Of a stretch of DNA of 64,000 nt, positions 16,580 through 24,073 are shown one piece after another; positions within the stretch are counted from its first letter, which is position 1, and each line of letters opens with the position of its first letter. Source of the DNA: Clostridia bacterium (lineage in GTDB: Bacteria > Bacillota > Peptococcia > DRI-13 > UBA5745); contig JAHDMJ010000018.1 of the NCBI GenBank assembly GCA_018436095.1, positions 124,001 to 188,000 on the forward strand, read 5' to 3'. Made by a program: the position numbers and the translations under genes. Under the pieces are notes generated by a model that ran no database searches, was not told where the DNA came from, and saw nothing but the letters and a program-made list of their open reading frames with translations.

Positions 16580-17701
16580 ATGATACGTTTTGAACATGTA
16601 AGCAAAAGATATGGGGATTCTTTGGTATTGGATGATTTGAATCTGGAGATTGCCACCGGAGAATTTACCGTCTTGATAGGGCCCAGCGGCTGCGGCAAGA
16701 CGACGACCCTTAAGACCATTAACCGCCTGATTGAGCCGGACAAAGGGAAGATTTTCATTGATGATCAGGATACTTCCCAAATCGATAAGGTAAAACTGCG
16801 GCGGTCCATCGGGTATGTTATCCAACAGATCGGTTTGTTCCCCAATATGACGGTGGAGCAAAATATTTCTGTGGTGCCAAAGCTTTTAAATTATGATAAG
16901 GCCAGATGCAATGAGATTGTTCGGGAGCTTCTGGCCTTGGTTAATATGCCCTATGAAGAATATGCTCATAAATATCCTTCCGAGATGTCCGGCGGCCAGC
17001 AGCAGCGGATCGGGGTGTTGCGGGCTTTGGCCGCTTCACCGCCTATAGTGTTGATGGATGAGCCTTTCGGCGCTTTGGACCCTATGACCCGCCGTATCCT
17101 CCAGGATGAAGTCAGCAAACTCCAAAAAAAATTAAACAAAACCATTGTTTTTGTAACTCATGACATGGATGAGGCCCTCAATATGGCCGATAAGATCATT
17201 TTCATGAATAAGGGCAAGATTGTCCAGATGGCGGCGCCGGAAGAAATGCTGGAAAATCCCGCCGACGATTTGATTCGCAGCTTTATGGGCAAGCACTCAA
17301 TAGACAATGAATCCCTGCCCCAGACAGCCGCCGACTTTATGCGTTCGGATATTTATAGCTGCTACCGGAACCGGGGCGTCCGGGAAGCCATTCAGCAGAT
17401 GGCCCGCCGCAAAGTCGATACGCTGCTGGTCAAGAATCTGGACGAGACTTATGCCGGTACTGTATCCATCAAAAACATCCGCAATCACGGCAAGGATATG
17501 AAAACTATTGAGCCTTTGATCACCCAGGAAAACGCGGTGTCTTACGTGGATGAGGACGCTCAGGTTTGCTTCGATAAGCTGCTCAATGGCCAGGACAGCT
17601 ACGTTGTGGTGCTGAACCACGACCAGACCATTGCCGGCATTGTGACGAAAACCAGCATGGCTAAATCCCTGGCGGACGCCGTCTGGGGGGATAGTCAATG
17701 A
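16580..17701 (+). CDS. opuCA: Glycine betaine/carnitine/choline ABC transporter ATP-binding protein
   Basis: The ATPase of an osmoprotectant importer. Residues 1-240 hold Walker A GPSGCGKTT, the signature SGGQQQRIG, Walker B VLMDEPFGALD and the switch His in FVTHD. Residues ~255-370 form a CBS pair, as in OpuCA/OpuAA; in Listeria and Staphylococcus OpuCA this region binds cyclic di-AMP, which inhibits uptake. Whether that holds here is inference. The gene overlaps the first permease by 4 bases (ATGA). Confidence 0.93.
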   Translation: MIRFEHVSKRYGDSLVLDDLNLEIATGEFTVLIGPSGCGKTTTLKTINRLIEPDKGKIFIDDQDTSQIDKVKLRRSIGYVIQQIGLFPNMTVEQNISVVPKLLNYDKARCNEIVRELLALVNMPYEEYAHKYPSEMSGGQQQRIGVLRALAASPPIVLMDEPFGALDPMTRRILQDEVSKLQKKLNKTIVFVTHDMDEALNMADKIIFMNKGKIVQMAAPEEMLENPADDLIRSFMGKHSIDNESLPQTAADFMRSDIYSCYRNRGVREAIQQMARRKVDTLLVKNLDETYAGTVSIKNIRNHGKDMKTIEPLITQENAVSYVDEDAQVCFDKLLNGQDSYVVVLNHDQTIAGIVTKTSMAKSLADAVWGDSQ

Positions 17702-18336
17702 GCCATTTTATAGCTCTTTATGGCAAAAGGCTTTCTTCAGCTATCATTACTCATTTTTGGTATGTGGTGATTTCCATAACCATTGCTTTTATTATTGCTT
17801 TTATTCTGGGAATTCTGTTATCTCGGATGCCCCGGCGGGCTAATCTTATCCTGCCGGTCATATCGGTTTTTCAGACCATTCCCGGCATTGTCTTTATCGG
17901 TCTGCTTTTTCTTTACAACGGCATGGTGCCCTCTACAGTGGTTATTGCTCTGACCATTTACGCCATATTCCCCATACTGAAAAATACTTATGTCGGAATT
18001 ATCAATGTTTCCGAAGATTTTAAAGAAGCAGCCAAAGGCTGCGGTATGTCGCCTTTTCAAATATTGATGAAAGTTGAGGTGCCTCTGGCCCTTCCTTCCA
18101 TTATTACAGGCTTGAGAATATCCACCGTATATACCGTAAGCTGGGCTGTGTTGGCGGCCATGATCGGCTTGGGAGGGCTGGGAGAACTGATCTATGCCGG
18201 TGTTTCCAGCAACAACAACACCTTGATCATTGCCGGTGCTATACCGGCGGCGATTATGGCCTTGCTTTTCAGCCTGGCTATCGATCTTTTGCGCAAGGCC
18301 CTGATTCCCAAGCAATTAAGGAGGGACAACAAATGA
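17698..18336 (+). CDS. opuCB: Osmoprotectant ABC transporter permease
   Basis: A 212-residue inner-membrane permease with about five or six membrane segments and the EAA-type loop GCGMSPFQILMKVEVPLALPSIITGLRI that contacts the ATPase. It pairs with the second permease to form the translocation channel. It overlaps opuCA and opuCD by ATGA junctions, so the three are translationally coupled. Confidence 0.92.
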   Translation: MSHFIALYGKRLSSAIITHFWYVVISITIAFIIAFILGILLSRMPRRANLILPVISVFQTIPGIVFIGLLFLYNGMVPSTVVIALTIYAIFPILKNTYVGIINVSEDFKEAAKGCGMSPFQILMKVEVPLALPSIITGLRISTVYTVSWAVLAAMIGLGGLGELIYAGVSSNNNTLIIAGAIPAAIMALLFSLAIDLLRKALIPKQLRRDNK

Positions 18337-18947
18337 CCCTCAATATGGTGATGAGCCACTTTTATCTGGTAGCGGCGGCCGTGGTATTAACGATTGTCAT
18401 AGGCGTGCCCTTAGGCATCCTGGCCTATTTTTACAAAAGCGTCCGCAAAATTATTCTCTGGATCGTAGAAGTGCTGCAAACTATGCCGGCTCTGGCTCTT
18501 TTGGGTATTATTATGGTATTTATGGGGGCGGGCAAGCCTACGGTAATCATCGGCTTGCTGCTTTATTCGCTGCTGCCGGTGGTGCAAAATACTTATATAG
18601 GCTTAAGTGAAGTGGACCCGGCCATCAAAGAGGTGGCCCAGGGCATGGGCATGACGAAGCTGTACCGCCTATGGCATGTAGAGATGCCTATAGCTTTTCC
18701 GTTGATTTTTACAGGGGTCAGGATTGCCACCGTTACCTCGGTAGGTACGGCAGTATTTGCCGCTTTTGTAGGCGGCGGCGGTCTGGGCAGCCTGATCTAT
18801 CGGGGGATCCGGATTTCCAATATGGCCATGATTTTATCCGGTACTTTTGTTTTGATGGTAATGGCGGTGGGTTGCGACGGCATAATGTCTTACATTGAAA
18901 AGCGATTATACCGCCGTTTTTCCCCCGCAAAACCATATAATGAGTAA
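18333..18947 (+). CDS. opuCD: Osmoprotectant ABC transporter permease, second subunit
   Basis: A 204-residue permease homologous to the previous gene, with five to six membrane segments and the loop GMGMTKLYRLWHVEMPIAFPLIFTGVRI. In this operon the second permease precedes the binding protein, unlike the ABCD order of B. subtilis, so the letter is by function and not order. AAGGAGG lies upstream. Confidence 0.9.
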   Translation: MTLNMVMSHFYLVAAAVVLTIVIGVPLGILAYFYKSVRKIILWIVEVLQTMPALALLGIIMVFMGAGKPTVIIGLLLYSLLPVVQNTYIGLSEVDPAIKEVAQGMGMTKLYRLWHVEMPIAFPLIFTGVRIATVTSVGTAVFAAFVGGGGLGSLIYRGIRISNMAMILSGTFVLMVMAVGCDGIMSYIEKRLYRRFSPAKPYNE

Positions 18948-18963
18948 GAAGGGAAGGGATACG

Positions 18964-19899
18964 ATGAAGAAGAACATGATGAAATGGCTATCTGTATGCT
19001 TGATTGCAGTTATGCTGCTTGTGCTGGCCGGCTGCGGAGGGTCTGCACCTCAGGCCGGCGGGAAGGATACAATCATCATCTATGATGGACAGTTTTCCGA
19101 AATGTGGCTGGTGCATAGGGCAGTAAAGCTGCTGGTGGAAGAGCACACAGACGCCAAGGTGGAGATCAGGGAAGAAATGGCGCCGCCCAATAGCTATAGC
19201 TTAATTGTTAAAGGTGACGCCGACTTAATGAACAGCTACGACGGTACTCTTCTTACCACATTCTTGCATTTGGATCCCTCTGATGTACCGGAGGGTCAGA
19301 GCCTCTATGATTTTGTCAACGAGCAGGGCAAGGCCGAGGGGGTCAGGCTGCTGGATAAACTGGGCCTCAATAACACCTATGTTTTGGGCGTAGCTCCGGC
19401 AGTTTATGAGAAGTACAAGATGGAAACCGTCAGCGACCTGGCCCAAGTGGCAGGCGAGCTGGTCTTTGGCGCCGAGCATGATTTCTTCACGGAGGAAGGC
19501 AGCGCCAAGTTTAATCCCCTGACGGAGTTTTACGGCCTGAACTTTAAAGAAGCGAAGCAAATCGACATCGGCCTTAAGTATTCGGCGGTAGACAGCGGCA
19601 ATATTGACGTGACTGTGGTTTATGCCACCGACGGTCTCAACCGCAGATCCAACATGAAAACACTGACCGATGACAAGGGCTTTTTCCCGGAATACAACGG
19701 CGCTATCCTTGTACGGGAGGCCCTGTTTGAAGAGATGAAGGACGTAGCTCCTAATCTGGAAGAAGTACTCAATAAGCTGGGCGGCCTTTTCCCCAGTGAG
19801 GTCATGACGGATCTGAGCTATGCCGTAGATGTGGAAGGCCAGGACGTCAATGTAGTGATTAAAGAATTCTTGCAGGAAAAAGGCCTGATTGCTAAATAG
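18964..19899 (+). CDS. opuCC: Osmoprotectant-binding lipoprotein
   Basis: A substrate-binding protein of the OpuAC family. The start ATG 18964 follows GAAGGGA and gives a lipoprotein signal: MKKNMMKWLS, a hydrophobic stretch, then the lipobox LAGC with Cys near residue 24. The mature part is the periplasmic-binding type II fold, captured here by IIIYDGQFSEMWL and the closing-lobe segment NIDVTVVYATDG. An upstream in-frame ATG at 18895 would lie inside opuCD and lacks a ribosome site. Confidence 0.9.
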   Translation: MKKNMMKWLSVCLIAVMLLVLAGCGGSAPQAGGKDTIIIYDGQFSEMWLVHRAVKLLVEEHTDAKVEIREEMAPPNSYSLIVKGDADLMNSYDGTLLTTFLHLDPSDVPEGQSLYDFVNEQGKAEGVRLLDKLGLNNTYVLGVAPAVYEKYKMETVSDLAQVAGELVFGAEHDFFTEEGSAKFNPLTEFYGLNFKEAKQIDIGLKYSAVDSGNIDVTVVYATDGLNRRSNMKTLTDDKGFFPEYNGAILVREALFEEMKDVAPNLEEVLNKLGGLFPSEVMTDLSYAVDVEGQDVNVVIKEFLQEKGLIAK

Positions 19900-19949
19900 C
19901 AAAATTAAAGGATAAAACAACGGGCAAATCGTTTGCCAACAGTTATAAA

Positions 19950-19990
19950 AAAAACTTCCCCTTGAGACAGGTCTCGGGGGAAGTTTTTTA
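19950..19990. terminator. Bidirectional terminator after opuC operon
   Basis: AAAACTTCCCC pairs with GGGGAAGTTTT, extended by GAGAC and GTCTC around a short loop. It has A and T runs on either side and could serve both opuCC and the convergent gene at 20022. Confidence 0.85.
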
Positions 19991-20021
19991 TAGGCGCCGG
20001 CGGCAATTAAAGAATGAGTAA

Positions 20022-21062
20022 TCAGCAGGGAGCCTTTTTGGGCAGCAGGCTGGAAATCCCGGCCACACCGGCGCCGGCCAAAAGGGGCAGGTAATAGTTG
20101 ATGCCCCGGCAAACCAGCAATGCCGGCGTTAGCAGCAAACCGAAGATAGGACCGTAGAGCAGGAGAAAACCGGCTTCCGCTACCCCCAGGCCTCCGGGCA
20201 AGGGCAAAGATTCCACCGTCAACGTCAGCAGCAGTTGGGCAACCATGATATCTAAAGGTGATGAGCCGGCAAAACCAAAGGCCCGATAAGCAAAATAAGG
20301 TACGGCCAAGGAAAATACCAAATGGCAAATGGTCAAAAAGAGCAGTTGCAGAAGCATAAGGGGATGCTCTTTGATATATTGGGCTCCTTGCCGGTATTCC
20401 CGTAGCTGCTGGAGCAAATGGTCTTTGGCTGCTTCAGGATTTTTAATCAGCTTGAGGCGGGCTAAGAGAGGGCTGAGGCGGGCAACCGGCCTTTCCAGCC
20501 AGGCAGCGTGAAAAATGGCGATCAGAAAAAGGAGCATCAGAAAAGCATGGACCGCTACCCCCAGCAAAGCCGTATATTTCAAGAGGCCGATACCGGCGAA
20601 AAGGCGGGCGCCCTGAAAAAGGAAGGCGGCCAGGGTTAGCAGCAGAATGCCCAGATGGTATGACATGTTAAAAAGCAGCAGGGTCAAAGAGGAAGCCCCC
20701 AGATTGACGCCGTCCTTGGCCATATAGACAAGCTGAGCCGGCTGGCCTGCCATAGTGCCGGGGGTAACGCCGCTAAAATAAAAATCAATGAAGGAATATT
20801 TTAGGCAGCTTAAAAAGGAGGCGGGCTGGCCCAAAGAAGTCAGCAGGCAGAGATAATTCAAAGCCTGGCAGCAGAAAAAAGCCAGCATCACCGATAAACC
20901 GGAGAAGAAGTACCAGGGATTGAGCCGGGGAATAACCTGCCGCAGCAATTCCCAATCAAGATCTTTTACGATAGCGGCAAAAGTCAGGCTGAGCAAAACC
21001 AGAAAGAGCAGGGCGCTCCAAATATAGCGGGGCTTTTTGAATAGTGAAGCATTGTTGAGCAT
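20022..21062 (-). CDS. Lysylphosphatidylglycerol synthase TM-region / flippase-like protein
   Basis: A 346-residue polytopic membrane protein with eight or so hydrophobic segments, of the UPF0104/AglD-like family. The motif FSGVTPGTMAGQPAQLVYMAKDG and the C-terminal LPLPGGLGVAEAGFLLLYG match the conserved PG..G..E signatures. The lysine-transfer domain of MprF is absent, so it is more likely a lipid or glycolipid translocator. It is the last gene of a three-gene operon with a polysaccharide deacetylase and a glycosyltransferase, which suggests a role in glycolipid or lipid-linked glycan export. Confidence 0.82.
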   Translation of the reverse strand: MLNNASLFKKPRYIWSALLFLVLLSLTFAAIVKDLDWELLRQVIPRLNPWYFFSGLSVMLAFFCCQALNYLCLLTSLGQPASFLSCLKYSFIDFYFSGVTPGTMAGQPAQLVYMAKDGVNLGASSLTLLLFNMSYHLGILLLTLAAFLFQGARLFAGIGLLKYTALLGVAVHAFLMLLFLIAIFHAAWLERPVARLSPLLARLKLIKNPEAAKDHLLQQLREYRQGAQYIKEHPLMLLQLLFLTICHLVFSLAVPYFAYRAFGFAGSSPLDIMVAQLLLTLTVESLPLPGGLGVAEAGFLLLYGPIFGLLLTPALLVCRGINYYLPLLAGAGVAGISSLLPKKAPC

Positions 21063-21064
21063 GT

Positions 21065-21811
21065 TTATTGTCCTTCCATTAACGGGTGGCTGGCTGTTCC
21101 CACTGAGGGGTTATAAGGGGTTATAAAGGTGTATCCTTGCTCCCTGGCCTCGGGAAGAAAGCGGCCTAAAGCTTCTATAGTTTTGGCGGGGCCATGGATG
21201 GCGCCGCCGGTGTTTTGGCCGGAATCGTGGAGACAAATCACGGCCCCCGGTTTGCTGCGTTTTTTCAGTTTTTTATAAATAGAAAAAGCGGAAGCCTGCT
21301 CTTGCCAATCCTGAGCCATGACGGTCCAAAACATCGGCAGGAAACCGGCTTTTTTGGCGGCAGCAATTGTAAATAAGTTTACATGGCCGTGAGGCGGCCG
21401 ATAGTATATAGGCTGCCAGCCCTGGCGGCGGCACAGCCGGAGGGCCCGGTCAAACCGGTCCTTCACTTCCCGGGGGCTCATCAGCCACATGGATTTATGA
21501 TCCAGGCCGTGAAGTCCTAGCTGGTGCCCCTCGGCCAGTATGCGGTCTGCCAGCTCAGGCCGGTCTAACGCTTTATCCAGCAGGATAAAAAACACGGCTT
21601 TAACCTGTTCTTCTTGCAGCAGATCCAAAAGCTCGGCCGTATATTGCTGGTCCGGCCCGTCATCGAAAGTCAAAAGCAAGGGGCCTGCCGCAGCTTGTCC
21701 AATAGGCAGGCTGTGATTTTGCAGCCTTTTGTACCAAAGGGTAGGCAGCAGACAATAGACAATCCAGCAGGCCAAGGGCAGCATAAGGAGAAGCAAAGAA
21801 GCCTTCAGCAT
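21065..21811 (-). CDS. Polysaccharide deacetylase family protein
   Basis: A 248-residue protein with an N-terminal membrane anchor (about 4-24) and a NodB-type carbohydrate esterase 4 domain. The catalytic motifs are present: TFDDGPD (motif 1), HGLDHKS giving the H-x3-H metal site (motif 2), RPPHG (motif 3) and LHDSG (motif 5). It would deacetylate N-acetylated sugars outside the membrane. The start overlaps the upstream glycosyltransferase by 7 bases, and the next gene starts 2 bases after its stop. Confidence 0.9.
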   Translation of the reverse strand: MLKASLLLLMLPLACWIVYCLLPTLWYKRLQNHSLPIGQAAAGPLLLTFDDGPDQQYTAELLDLLQEEQVKAVFFILLDKALDRPELADRILAEGHQLGLHGLDHKSMWLMSPREVKDRFDRALRLCRRQGWQPIYYRPPHGHVNLFTIAAAKKAGFLPMFWTVMAQDWQEQASAFSIYKKLKKRSKPGAVICLHDSGQNTGGAIHGPAKTIEALGRFLPEAREQGYTFITPYNPSVGTASHPLMEGQ

Positions 21812-23022
21812 GCAAAAGCCTCCTGCATCCTGCTTTCTTCATAACCGGAGCCGGCCTCCAGGCTGGCCAGCAATTGGAGAAAATCGCCGGTTTGCATACC
21901 GGCTTTTAACTGCTTCATATTTTTTTGCATTTCGGCTAAAGCTGGCCGGTCTTTTAGTAAGGTTATTAATTCTTCGGCAGCCTTGGCGGGATTTTTGTCA
22001 AGCAAGATACCCAGGCCCTTGTCCCGGATAAAAGCGCCGTTGGCCATTTCCTGTTTCAGCAAAGGGGTAAAGGAAGCCAGGGGCAGCCCGGCATAGACAG
22101 CTTCAAATAAGGTGATGCCTCCCGGCTTCGAGAGCAGGAGATGGGCTTTGCTCATATAACGGTATACTTCATCGGTATAGCCCAGGACGGTGATGTTTTC
22201 ATACCTGCCCGCCAGCTTCCTGTATAAACGCCGGTTTTTGCCTGTGATAACCGTAGTGTGAAGGCCGGGCTCCCCGTTTAGCCGGACATAAAAATCCCGG
22301 CTTTCCGGCAGGAGGCCTAAACCGCCCCCCATGACCAGCAGCTCTCTCTTTTGAGAGCCGGCGGTTTGGGACCCGGGGTTTTTTCCGGCAGTTTCAAGGG
22401 AGGCGCAGTCTTGAGCTGTCAGCTTCTTGAATTCCGCCCTTACGGGGATACCGCTGACTGCGATCTTGCGGGCAGGCACCCCTTGGCCGATCAGCTCCAA
22501 ACGGGTAGTCTTATCGGCTACAAAATAGTAATCGGTATAATCGTTGACCCAGACGTTGTGACTGGTTATATCCGTAATATAAGTGATCAGGGGAACGGCG
22601 CTTTTTGATTCGGCTTTATAGCAGGAAGTCAGCATTGAGCACAAAGAATAAGTGGAAATAATCATATCCGGCTGAAATTCTTCGATAATATCAGATAAGG
22701 CCTTTAGTAAAATCCGGCGCAGCCGGCCCAGGTCAGTACTGTCGCCGTGACGGCGGCAAGCTGTGGTTTTCTTGTAAGCCAGGTTATAGATGGCCCAGCC
22801 TTTACCGGCCAGCAAAGAATAGGCTTCATAAATAGCCGGGCAGGTCCGGGGAAAGGCTTTTTCATAAATATCGCAAATCATCACATGGCTGCTAGGGTTT
22901 TGGGATGAAATATCCTGGGCAAGACTAGCCGCTGCAGAATAGTGACCCATACCGAAGCGGCAGGTCAGAATCAATAACCTTGGCACGGCCGCCGAAGGCT
23001 GCGGCCCTATATCAGTGAACAT
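21805..23022 (-). CDS. MGDG synthase-like glycosyltransferase (GT28)
   Basis: The N-terminal part (RLLILTCRFGMGHYSAAASLAQ) is the MGDG-synthase/UgtP N-terminal domain, and the C-terminal part has the GT28 nucleotide-sugar signature (LVMGGGLGLLPE, VLGYTDEVYRYMSKAHLLLSKPGGITLFEA). Relatives glycosylate diacylglycerol or, in Clostridia, form UDP-sugar-derived lipids. The start ATG 23022 is set by AAGGAGGAA; an in-frame ATG at 23058 lacks a site. It is the first gene of the operon, whose promoter I could not identify with confidence. Confidence 0.87.
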   Translation of the reverse strand: MFTDIGPQPSAAVPRLLILTCRFGMGHYSAAASLAQDISSQNPSSHVMICDIYEKAFPRTCPAIYEAYSLLAGKGWAIYNLAYKKTTACRRHGDSTDLGRLRRILLKALSDIIEEFQPDMIISTYSLCSMLTSCYKAESKSAVPLITYITDITSHNVWVNDYTDYYFVADKTTRLELIGQGVPARKIAVSGIPVRAEFKKLTAQDCASLETAGKNPGSQTAGSQKRELLVMGGGLGLLPESRDFYVRLNGEPGLHTTVITGKNRRLYRKLAGRYENITVLGYTDEVYRYMSKAHLLLSKPGGITLFEAVYAGLPLASFTPLLKQEMANGAFIRDKGLGILLDKNPAKAAEELITLLKDRPALAEMQKNMKQLKAGMQTGDFLQLLASLEAGSGYEESRMQEAFAC

Positions 23023-23150
23023 AAAAAAATTCCTCCTTGCTTGGGTTAGTTTAATCATAGCAAGGAGAAATTAAGATTTTGAGGTAAGGTATATTAAAAA
23101 TTCCGGATAAAAACTTAAGATTTGCTTAAAGAATAAGACTGGCGGCCCAA

Positions 23151-23711
23151 TCAGGGGTGCATCAAATGCTCCAGCAGGATTTTCAGGCCGATCAGGATCA
23201 GAATAACACCGCCGGCAAACTCTGCTTTGGCTTTAAACTTGCAGCCGAAAATATTGCCCACCTTAACGCCAAAAGCTGACAGGCTGAAGGTGATAACGCC
23301 GATGAAAATCACTGCAGGCAGGATATTGACTTCCAGGAGAGAAAAAGTGAGGCCAACTACCAAAGCATCGATGCTGGTGGCTATGGCCAAAGGCAGCATA
23401 GCGCCAAAGGATAGGTTGCAGGACTCCCCTTCCTGGTGAGGCTCCAGGCTTTCCTTAATCATCTTGCTGCCGATGAGACCCAGCAAAACAAAGGCGATCC
23501 AGTGATCAAAAGCCACAATCTTATCGGAAAATTGAGAACCAAGGAAATAGCCGATCAAAGGCATTAAGCCCTGAAATATACCGAAATAAGCGCCGACTAA
23601 AACAGCATTCTTGACATCGGCTTTCTTCATAGATAAGCCCTTGCAGATGGATACGGCAAAGGCGTCCATCGATAAAGCTACGGCTACTAAAAATAATTCC
23701 CAAAGTTTCAT
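23151..23711 (-). CDS. mntP: Manganese efflux pump MntP
   Basis: A 186-residue six-helix membrane protein of the MntP (YebN) family, which exports Mn(II). The two internally repeated DUF204 halves each carry the metal motif: [15 protein letters not shown] near the N-terminus and [13 protein letters not shown] in the second half. GGGGGG lies 7 bases before ATG 23711, preferred over ATG 23726. The yybP-ykoY manganese riboswitch often found upstream of mntP was looked for and not recognised. Confidence 0.93.
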   Translation of the reverse strand: MKLWELFLVAVALSMDAFAVSICKGLSMKKADVKNAVLVGAYFGIFQGLMPLIGYFLGSQFSDKIVAFDHWIAFVLLGLIGSKMIKESLEPHQEGESCNLSFGAMLPLAIATSIDALVVGLTFSLLEVNILPAVIFIGVITFSLSAFGVKVGNIFGCKFKAKAEFAGGVILILIGLKILLEHLMHP

Positions 23712-23818
23712 TGTGTTGCCCCCCATATTATTATTCTCTTAATTAAGATATTTGGCGGATGAAAATCCCCGGTTTCATCTGCCAATTGCCCGCTAGCAAA
23801 TTTATATGCAAAATAATT

Positions 23819-23860
23819 AGACTCATGTACAGTGAAGCACTGTACATGAGTCTTGTTTTT
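23819..23860 (+). terminator. Perfect 16-bp hairpin between mntP and copA
   Basis: A 16-base arm at 23819-23834 (ends AGACTCATGTACAGTG) is complemented exactly at 23838-23853 across an AAG loop, followed on the plus strand by TTGTTTTTTA. It has terminator form, but no plus-strand gene ends before it. It may instead be an operator or a small-RNA end in the divergent region. Confidence 0.6.
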
Positions 23861-23998
23861 TACTGTAAGCCAGACCAGGTCTTGATCTTAATCAAAATCC
23901 CGGTCAGCGTGTTGACTTACAACGCCGGCGGCGCAAACTACTCCCTCATGGACTGGAGCCATTATAGCATAGCCATGGAGCGAATGCAATTTTCTTTG

Positions 23999-24052
23999 TT
24001 GACAAATGCTAAGATAAATGTCATAGTTTATATACACCACCCCCGAGGGGTG
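23999..24052 (+). promoter_or_regulatory. copA promoter region with candidate CsoR operator
   Basis: TTGACA lies at 23999-24004, with a weak -10 (CATAGT) 17 bases on. Downstream, CACCCC-CGA-GGGGTG at 24038-24052 is a G/C-tract palindrome of the type bound by CsoR repressors, and it lies between the promoter and the copA start. csoR is the next gene after copA, so autoregulation by copper is likely. Confidence 0.6.
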
Positions 24053-24073
24053 ATAAAAGGTGAGGTGAATTTT

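Noticed and set aside
19225-20328. Long minus-strand ORF (367 codons) over opuCC
   Set aside because: It is antisense to a recognisable binding protein and to a terminator; composition is that of a shadow frame.
23712-23830. yybP-ykoY manganese riboswitch upstream of mntP
   Set aside because: Expected from the gene, but none of the conserved loops is visible in the minus-strand leader.
23759-24073. 105-residue N-terminal extension of CopA
   Set aside because: The frame is open, but it crosses the hairpin, the promoter and the CsoR-like site, and has no ribosome site; ATG 24074 has one.
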